DNA from: Scalesia atractyloides
Taxonomy: Eukaryota > Streptophyta > Magnoliopsida > Asterales > Asteraceae
Assembly (NCBI GenBank): GCA_947069175.1
Contig: CAMTDV010000002.1
Location: forward strand, 9,403,054 to 9,467,053
Direction of reading: 5' to 3'
Length of the DNA stretch: 64,000 nucleotides
Numbering within the stretch: position 1 is the first letter of the stretch; every line of letters starts with the position of its first letter. The position numbers and the translations under genes were made by a program. This document shows positions 57,618-64,000 of the stretch, piece by piece. The notes beneath the pieces are model-generated. The model had not been told where the DNA came from. It made no database searches and saw nothing but the letters and a program-made list of their open reading frames with translations.

Positions 57618-60193
57618 ATGTGGAGATCGTCGTTTTCGTTGCTGAAACAAGGCTTATCTTCAACAATTGTTAGGTCAAAACCGTACAGGTATGGATCGAG
57701 AACCATTGCGTCCGTTGAATCCGTTGAATCTAGTTACAGAATCTGTGAATGTAACTGTAACCGTTTGTTTTTGAGTACGGTCGCCGGAGACGGTGGCGGA
57801 GTGACGGCGGTTAGTGAGGGAGATAATATATCGGTAGCGGAGGCGAAGAAGCTGATGCGGTTGGTGAATGTAGACGCGTTGAAGACGAAGTTCGGTACGG
57901 AAGGAAAAGAGGTGATAGGTTATTCGGAGCTGTTGCAGGCGTGTGAGAGTATCGGTGTTGCGAAATCGGCTGAGGAAGCGAAGAAGTTTGCGAGTGTGCT
58001 TGATGAGGCTGGTGTTGTGCTTATTTTTAGAGATAAAGTTTATCTTCATCCTGATAAGGTATAATTTGACATTCTGTTTAATTTTGATTTGTTTGATTTA
58101 TTGATTTTGTTATGAAATTAGGTCTGTATTGTTTTTATTTGTGGTGCAATCGTGCAAATGTTTAGCTCGGGTTGATAATTAGTAGTTATACAGATTATTT
58201 GAATCTATGGGGCCTTGAATGTGTTTATTGAAGTATTGAACTACTGGACGTGTTCTTATATTTAGAGATAAATTTTACTTTCATCCTGATAAGATATAGT
58301 TTGACATTCTTCTCTCTGTTTGATTGATTTCGTTTGGGGATTAGGTTTGTGTTGTTACAATTTGTGGTGCAAATGTTTAGGTAGGGTTGATAGTTAATAG
58401 TTGCACAGATGTTCTTGAATCTGTGGGTGCTAAAATGTGTTTTATTGAAGTATTGACTAGTGTTTGTTGCTCTACATCTACTGATTGGAAATAGATTAAG
58501 ATGTGAAATGTGGTTGTTTCATAGAATTTGTGAGGATGAAGAGCGTGGTAAAATGGTGAAGGAGATCTGGTGATTTGTGATGGCTAATAATTATTCAAGT
58601 GCTCTGTGTTGGTTTTTGGTCTAGTTGATCTTTATGAGCCAGATCTTTTGTGAAAGAATCTCTCTTTATGAGCCAGTTCTTTAGGCTTCATCTAATAAGA
58701 ATTTGAAGTTTAATGGTTATTAAAAGCACACGAGGCGATTTGTGATTTGAAAAATGCTTCTAGTTCTTGAGGCAGCGCTTCATGTAATTTGGGTCAAAAT
58801 TGGTCCAAGTTAAGGTCTGTAGGAGGCTGATATTTAAAAACGATCAAAAGGATGAAGAGATTTTGAATGGTTTACTTGATAAAAAGGCTGATATGTAAAC
58901 GAGATGAGAGGGGTGCAACTTTTGGTTGTACATAGAGCGATGCTTTTTTAAACGAAGATGATGCCTACTATTTGTGTTTGCTTGTGTTCTTTCTCTTGAT
59001 TTTGTGTTCACTAAACTGTATATTTACTTTTTTTTCAATGGTTTTGTTTATTTTTCGCATTGTTCTTTGTTTTATCTTGTTTAAAGGTCATTAGAAAAAA
59101 GTAGTAGAGACTAGAGATGCATGGTCTTTATAGGCATTATGCTTAAGCTGTCTGGTTCCTTTGTACAAAAGATCTTTATCTATTTCTTAGATTCCACTTT
59201 TTTTGATAATGAAGCATTTTGCTTTATAGCAAAACCTTTTTAAAAGGTAGTAAAATATAAAACGATTCCTGATGCAAGCTCGGTTTGCAGTGCGTTTGTG
59301 TCTTTGTGTTGTATAGAAGTTTTAATACGTTAAACAGAGGTTGCACTTTTGACCCATTTATATGGATAAATAGGTTAATTTGGATTATAATTTTTTCTTG
59401 ACAGGTCAAATGGATGAAACCCTATTTTGGCCACCTACTTAGAGGTGGCAATTTCTGACACGACACAAAAACGAAAAGTTTTGGGTTGTCATATATAACC
59501 TGTAATAAGCGGGTCAACAGTTCAACATTGTCAACCCGCTTAACTCATTTTTTACAACTCGCTAACCCGTTTACAACTTGATTACAACCCGTTTGACTTG
59601 TTTAAATAGATGGGTTAAACAGGTTGTGTTTGGGTTGTATGAAATTAAACGAGTTTCTGCCTATTCATCTTCAAGTAATCTAACTTTATATAGTTTTAAC
59701 TTAGGTGGTGGATCTAGTCAGAAGGGCGGTCCCGCTAGCCCTAACACCCGATGATGATCCAAGGAGGGAGGAGCTAAAGCAATTACAAGCAAAACAGGAA
59801 GAAATTGATCGGCTGGCCCACAAGCAGGTCCGGCGGATCCTCTATACCGGGCTCGGGTTTTCACTAGCTCAAATTGGGCTCTTTTTTCGTTTAACTTTCT
59901 GGGAATTCTCTTGGGATGTTATGGAGCCGATCGCGTTTTTTGCAACGACGTCTGGCATAATTGTGGGGTATGCGTATTTTCTTATAACATCAAGGGACCC
60001 GACATACCAAGATTTTATGAAGAGGCTGTTCTTGTCGCGTAGAAAAAAGTTGATGAAAAAGCATAATTTTGATGTTGAAAGATTCATGGAGTTACAGAAG
60101 AAATGCATGTCACCTCTAGATGCACCCCTTTCAGCCAAACATGTTCTTGCAGGGGTAGAATTGGAAACTCAGGATTTATTGCATAAGAACTAA
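57618..60193 (+). CDS. MCU: Mitochondrial calcium uniporter pore protein, two exons
   Basis: Exons 57618-58058 and 59705-60193 (GT-AG, phase 0) give 309 residues. The Arg/Ser-rich N-terminus (MWRSSFSLLKQGLSS) is a likely mitochondrial targeting peptide. Then come the MCU domain (VAEAKKLMRLVNVDALKTKF, VLIFRDKVYLHPDK), a coiled coil (about 165-191, REELKQLQAKQEEIDRLAHK) and a first membrane helix (about 192-213). The selectivity filter W217-D-V-M-E221-P is followed by a second helix (about 222-241) and a basic matrix tail. WDVMEP is the plant form of the WDIMEP loop that passes calcium across the inner membrane. Length and two-exon structure agree with plant MCU genes as I know them. The 1.65-kb intron holds a decayed copy of the exon 1 end, a dispersed repeat and a hAT-type fragment. 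Both exons are open and unbroken. Confidence 0.95.
58024..58465 (+). repeat. Tandem duplication spanning the uniporter exon 1/intron 1 junction
   Basis: 58024-58256 (the last ~35 bp of exon 1 plus intron) is repeated at 58257-58465. TTTAGAGATAAA and CATCCTGATAAG match, but the donor GGTATA became GATATA in copy 2. Intron words GTGGTGCAA, GGGTTGATA and ATTGAAGTATTGA also match. Confidence 0.85.
58785..58960 (+). repeat. Dispersed repeat shared with TLC intron 1
   Basis: It aligns with 5825-6010 in the same orientation (GGGTCAAAAT, GAGGCTGATATxTAAA, TGGTTGTACATAGAGCGATG). Confidence 0.7.
59441..59690. mobile_element. hAT-type fragment in the uniporter intron
   Basis: It begins TTAGAGGTGGCAATTTCTGA, like the TAGGGGTGGCAA end at 31139 and the inverted end at 35395. 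AACCCGTTT and GGGTCAAC motifs follow. The opposite end is missing. It stops about 15-60 bp before the exon 2 acceptor. Confidence 0.5.
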
Positions 60194-60359
60194 GTCAACT
60201 AACATAAAGAGGTTTGACTTTTGATTGTCATGTGTTTTGACTTTGGTCGACAATCTGCCATCCGATTATATTTTTGAATTTTATTTTTAAGTGTTTTAAA
60301 GTTTGTTATTTGCAATTGACTTTTTTAATTTTCTTTTTGGGAACGGCTACTTTCATCAG

Positions 60360-61230
60360 AAAACCAGCAAGAAGCTATCACAAAATACACAACCAAAAAG
60401 AATTTACACCAATTTGTTCCATGAAAGAGATTTAACGGGGATCTATTCTTTATCCAAAGATATCCAAGCGATTTAATGTCTTCCGTCACTTTAGTAACCA
60501 AAGTCGTTTTGTTGGAGAAGGTTTGCTCGTTTCTAGCTTTTCAAATACAGTAAGATGTCAAAATCACTCCTTGAAAGACTTTGCTTTTCCGGTGGCCCAA
60601 CATCGAGTGCTTGTGAATGAAGAGCAAATCACGAACCGAGAAAGTGTAAATTGGCTGGGCTCCACAGTCCACACCACCTGCTGACAAAGCTCCAAACAGA
60701 CGCTTCTAAGTGACACGAAATTAGGTATCGCTGGACTCTTCCTGTTCACCACAATGGCTGCATACAACCGATCCCACATTCACATTTCTTTTTCTAAGCG
60801 TCACAAGGGTTGGGATTCGTTCCATTTCCGCTTTCCACATAAATATGTTGATCTACTTTGGGACCCAACTATTCCAATAAAGAACAAACCGTGAAACATA
60901 GCCTGAGGCCTTGAACAGTGTTCTTTTCATCGAAACAACTGAGAAGGATCCATTGTCATCATTGAACCAGATCCAACAGTCCGGTTGCTGGGAAAAAAAG
61001 CCTGTTGGATGCGATTTGTCAAGTCTTCAAGTTCTTTATTTTGCACTTGGTTAAAACTATTTTTCTTCCATCTCCACTTCCAGGCTAATACCACTATGTG
61101 AGGAGAGACATATTACCATCACGAAGTGGTGTAAGCCTCCAACCACCGGCCTCTATGGGATAAGTAATTCCCTCTTAATCAACTCGTCTTCTTTTTGTCC
61201 TCCTTAGCGCCCCAAAAAACAGTTTCGCTT
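60360..61230 (-). pseudogene. LINE-type reverse transcriptase C-terminal (zf-RVT) remnant
   Basis: On the minus strand, a zinc-ribbon-like stretch (CSHCGEQEESSDT) is followed by FVSLRSVCLELCQQVV, then KAKSFKE, a stop and KARNEQTFSNKTTLVTKV, then DIKSLGYLWIKNRSPLNL and NWCKF. Order and spacing match the zf-RVT tail of plant non-LTR retrotransposon reverse transcriptases, such as EIKNKSFLWVKNR as recalled. It is broken by stops and frameshifts. The part beyond 60850 is weaker. It sits just 3' of the uniporter gene. Confidence 0.55.
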
Positions 61231-61663
61231 CCATATTCTTGCTGACTAGATTTTTAAATTGCCAAAGTTGTTTTAGGCAAATCATTTCAAATGACAAAAT
61301 AGAAGTATTTGTTACAATAAATAACTAAAACCCACTTGGAACTAACAAAAACCGAGTTTTTAACACAGGAAAAATAGATGGATAGAACCGATTGAGAAAA
61401 AAGACATTCATATAAAAGATCTGTGTTAAGGGCAAAACAGTCTGCAGGCTAGCTTTAGTCTGTCAGTCTGATGACTGACTCGAGGCAGCCAAAGCTCGTT
61501 GCTCTAATGGTTCATGATAACTCAAATCACACAACCCTTGTACAATACCAATCAACTTTTTGACATAACTTGAATAACTTGTCATTGAAGTTAACAATTT
61601 TACCATATGTTACACCAACTATATTAGACTATGTTTTATATTACCATTACTATTATTATTATT

Positions 61664-61699
<36 letters not shown>

Positions 61700-61753
61700 G
61701 CTTGTTATTGTTACAATTTTATTCATGGTGCCCTAGTTACTAACATTCTAAAC
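61231..61753. other. AT-rich intergenic sequence with a trinucleotide repeat
   Basis: No gene is seen. A (TAT)n(TTG)n tract spans 61648-61700. Confidence 0.5.
61648..61700. repeat. (TAT)n/(TTG)n microsatellite
   Basis: TAT units pass directly into about twelve TTG units. Confidence 0.95.
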
Positions 61754-62025
61754 TGTTAGTTAATCATGATCTCGTTAAGTTTAGTTAATATTTAGCTAGT
61801 ATTCATTAGCAAAGTTAGGATACAAAGTGTAACTACTGAAAAAACTAGGTTGCTTATCTTAGCCGATATATATATATATTTGTATAGATAGTCATTATCT
61901 TATGTAATTGTATAGTGATTATGTTTCCTAATTAGAGGTAGGTTATAATTGTATTCTCTCCCTATATAAAGGGATTGTTATTATCAATAATACACACAGA
62001 AAATCATTCACAATAAATGTTTTTA
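61754..62025 (+). repeat. Probable 5' LTR of a truncated Copia element
   Basis: A TATA box (CCTATATAAAGG) is at 61961 and a poly-A signal-like AATAAA near 62013. A primer-site match TGGTATAGAGCC at 62026-62037 has lost one C relative to the iMet type. The left boundary is an estimate. Confidence 0.5.
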
Positions 62026-62059
62026 TGGTATAGAGCCTTGGTTCTGCTTTTCCTTTTTT

Positions 62060-62880
62060 TTTCTGATCCAGCAAATCATAATCGGAAAGAGTTGGACGCG
62101 TTGGTCTCACAATGGATTTACAGCTGCGTATCAGACGATTATTTAGAGCAAATTCTGGATACCGAGGCTCCGGCTCGACAAACTTGGCTGAAACTAGAAA
62201 AGATTTTCCTTAGTAACAAGCGCGCAAAGGCTGCAGCACTCGAAACTCAGTTTGTCAATCTCACGTTTTCCGCTTGCAATTCCCTTGATGATTATTGCAA
62301 ACAACTTAAAGATCTTGCTAATCAGCTTGCTGATGTGGACCAACAAATAACCGAAGAACGCCTCGTGTTACAACTCGTTCGTGGCTTATCTAAGGAGTTC
62401 GACACAATCGCTTCATTGATTAACTCTCAAGCAGCCGACTGGGACATGGCCCAGATCTATGCTGAATGACGAAGTCATCCGCCAAGCCGCACGACAGCAG
62501 CAATCCTCCATGGTGCTCGCCACCACCGTCGCTTCTCACCCTCAACAGCCGGCCGACAACAACAATCAATATTAGCAGCCCAAGGACCCCAACACTCAGT
62601 ACACGCAGTCCAGCAACCAATACAGGGGCCGTGGTCGAGGACGCGGCAATCAGGATTTCGTGATAGAAGATCGCGCGGCCGTGGCTACCGAGGTAACCAT
62701 TCTAATTGGGCTTTTAAAAATTTTATGGGCCAACAATATTATCCATAGTGGGCTTGGTGGCACACCCCACCCTGCCTATACCCAACCCAGCCCAACTGGC
62801 GGCCCAACACACCTCCACAGCCACCATGTTGGCCCATTATAATTATTTGGCCAGGTATCATGGCCCAACATACAAAGTTG
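62060..62880 (+). pseudogene. Copia gag (UBN2-like) remnant
   Basis: The part up to the TGA at 62467 reads RKELDALVSQWIYSCVSDDY, TWLKLEKIFLSNKRAKAAAL and LVLQLVRGLSKEFDTIASLI, the UBN2-type gag of plant Copia elements. The N-terminal part is missing. A one-base shift at 62461-62470 leads to MLNDEVIRQAARQQQSS and an RGRGRG zinc-knuckle linker, followed by stops. The element ends where another Copia LTR begins at about 62881. Confidence 0.8.
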
Positions 62881-63193
62881 TGTTAAATTATTAATTGGTT
62901 TGGGCTGCAAGCAATGTGGGAGTCAAGATTGGTGTCGGCCATGCTACTGGATGATATAAATTCAAAAGTTAAATTTATCTTTATAACTTATTTTATTATC
63001 TATCTAGTTAGATTTCCTTTCCTAAGTCAAATAGGTTAGTTTTGCTTTTTGTTCAAGTTTGTTTTGAGTATTTAATCAAGAGTCTGTACACAATTTTCTT
63101 TGAATCATTGGAAATAAAAAATAGAAAAGAGTCGTGATAGTTCATCACAAATACCATGTTCGTTTTCTTCTTTCGATCCAATTGAATCTTTCA
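62881..63193 (+). repeat. 5' LTR of the rightmost Copia element
   Basis: Starts TGTTAAATTATTAATTGG and ends CTTTCA directly before the primer-binding site. The right end is firm. The start is chosen because the preceding gag remnant stops there. Confidence 0.65.
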
Positions 63194-63194
63194 A

Positions 63195-63208
63195 TTGGTA
63201 TCAGAGCT
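63195..63208 (+). promoter_or_regulatory. Primer-binding site, tRNA-iMet type
   Basis: TTGGTATCAGAGCT two bases after the LTR end. Confidence 0.9.
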
Positions 63209-63287
63209 TCAAGGTTGAAGATGTGTGATCGGCTAACCCTCGATTACACAAGGAGATTTCGCATCAGTATTAAGGTGTTACAAGAAG

Positions 63288-64000
63288 ATGGCCGATGGTG
63301 AAGAAGTTCAAGGACCACTGACTAACGTGGTTAAAGATTCGGGTAGTGCGTCTCTACGATGCCCGAAGTTAACGGCTACAAACTACACCGCATGGTCCAT
63401 CATGATGGAAACGGTGTTGGCGGCACATGGCTTGGAGGAAGTCATAGATCCGATGACCGGTGGTGCCGCCGAGAAGAGGTTGAAGAATACCGCTAAGGCT
63501 CTTATTTTCCAGTCGATTCCCGAAGACGTTTTGCTTCAGGTGGCAAAACACAAAGACCCAGCAGATATTTGTGAGGCTTTACGAGTTCGTTATCTCGGAG
63601 CAGATCGTGTACAAAAAGCTCGATTAATGACTTTGCGTAGTGAACTAGAAGGATTGCAGATGAAGGAGTCTGACACCGTTGAGGAGTTTGCCGGAAAACT
63701 TTCGAGTGTGCAAACCAAATTCAAGAGTCTTGAGCTCGTATACTCGGATATTTGTGGTCCTATCACACCCGTTACACCCGGCGGTAACCGTTATTTTATT
63801 CTTTTTGTCGATGATTTCAGCAGGTATACATGGGTCTACTTTATTAAGTCTAAAGATGAAGCATTCCCTATATTTAAAAAGTTTAAGGCGTTGATCGAAA
63901 ACAAAACTCGCTTAAAAATTAAAACACTACGGACTGATCGAGGAGGCGAGTTTACCTCTAAACAATTTAGTGATTATTGTGATTCAGAAGGAATTAGGAG
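63288..64000 (+). CDS. Copia gag-integrase fusion, open to the window edge
   Basis: From the ATG at 63288 the frame is open for 237 codons and leaves the window. Residues 1-145 are a Copia gag (LTATNYTAWSIMMETVLAAH, YLGADRVQKARLMTLRSELE, EEFAGKLSSVQ). At about residue 146-149 it passes directly into the integrase core: LVYSDICGPITPV with the first catalytic Asp at 154, FVDDFSRYTWVYFIKSKDEA, and RTDRGGEF with the second Asp at 217. The zinc knuckle, the protease and the integrase N-terminal zinc domain are missing, so an in-frame internal deletion joined gag to integrase. The third catalytic residue would lie beyond the window. It may be a silent relic or a trans-dependent copy. Confidence 0.85.
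   Translation, partial: MADGEEVQGPLTNVVKDSGSASLRCPKLTATNYTAWSIMMETVLAAHGLEEVIDPMTGGAAEKRLKNTAKALIFQSIPEDVLLQVAKHKDPADICEALRVRYLGADRVQKARLMTLRSELEGLQMKESDTVEEFAGKLSSVQTKFKSLELVYSDICGPITPVTPGGNRYFILFVDDFSRYTWVYFIKSKDEAFPIFKKFKALIENKTRLKIKTLRTDRGGEFTSKQFSDYCDSEGIR

Noticed and set aside
57675..58049. 124-codon minus-strand frame over uniporter exon 1
   Set aside because: It is a shadow of the uniporter coding exon, and its sequence has no features of its own.

Overview
The window looks like nuclear DNA of a flowering plant, most likely a eudicot and possibly Asteraceae. That family guess rests on remembered repeat and LINE signatures and has not been searched. The evidence for a plant is GT-AG spliced genes for a TLC-domain membrane protein and a plant-type mitochondrial calcium uniporter, a phytocyanin-family gene, AT-rich intergenic DNA, and many nested LTR retrotransposons, MITEs and (TA)n tracts. 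Only three host genes are convincing. Nothing bacterial is present, and there is no CRISPR array or complete tRNA or rRNA gene.

Layout. 1-2481 is the end of a long LTR. 5023-7978 (+) is an eight-exon TLC-domain gene with one excess base near an exon junction. 8290-8995 is a PIF/Harbinger-like remnant. 9155-18304 is a solo LTR split by a 7.35-kb non-autonomous LTR retrotransposon (9236-16586, minus strand). 18720-20382 is an Athila-like LTR and leader. 20383-26959 is a 3'-truncated Gypsy (Tat-like) element whose reverse transcriptase is split by a 2,652-bp solo LTR (23674-26325) with a perfect 5-bp target duplication. 27100-31763 is a cluster of MITEs, (TA)n tracts and palindromes. 31764-32830 is an Athila gag-protease remnant. 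34628-35035 (+) is a copper-ligand-deficient phytocyanin. 36390-39332 is a solo LTR related to the one at 1-2481. 39535-41000 is a chimeric Copia gag remnant. 42526-42770 is a stray copy of the last TLC exon. 43056-49432 is a complete but decayed Copia element. 50680-52642 holds two copies of one hAT MITE around a 1.3-kb inverted repeat. 54280-56578 is another solo LTR. 57618-60193 (+) is the two-exon uniporter gene. 60360-61230 is a LINE remnant. 61750-64000 holds two Copia elements, the second with an open gag-integrase fusion that runs off the window.

The most unusual structure is inside the solo LTR at 23674-26325. Three tRNA-like modules start at 24771, 24939 and 25107, exactly 168 bp apart. 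Each has a Pol III A-box match at +11 and a B-box match at +54/55, and two have the same TATA-like decamer at -36. A fourth, Leu-like module lies on the other strand at 23858-23930, and a cluster of six W-boxes follows the third. None folds as a full cloverleaf, so they look like promoters or tRNA-derived modules carried by an LTR rather than working tRNAs.

The host genes do not form a pathway or cluster. What links the parts of the window is transposition: the TLC and uniporter introns share a dispersed repeat, TLC exon 8 has been duplicated about 35 kb away, and several long LTR families carry GC-rich palindromes in otherwise AT-rich DNA. All homology calls were made by eye. Coordinates with target duplications or splice sites are exact; those called approximate are not.
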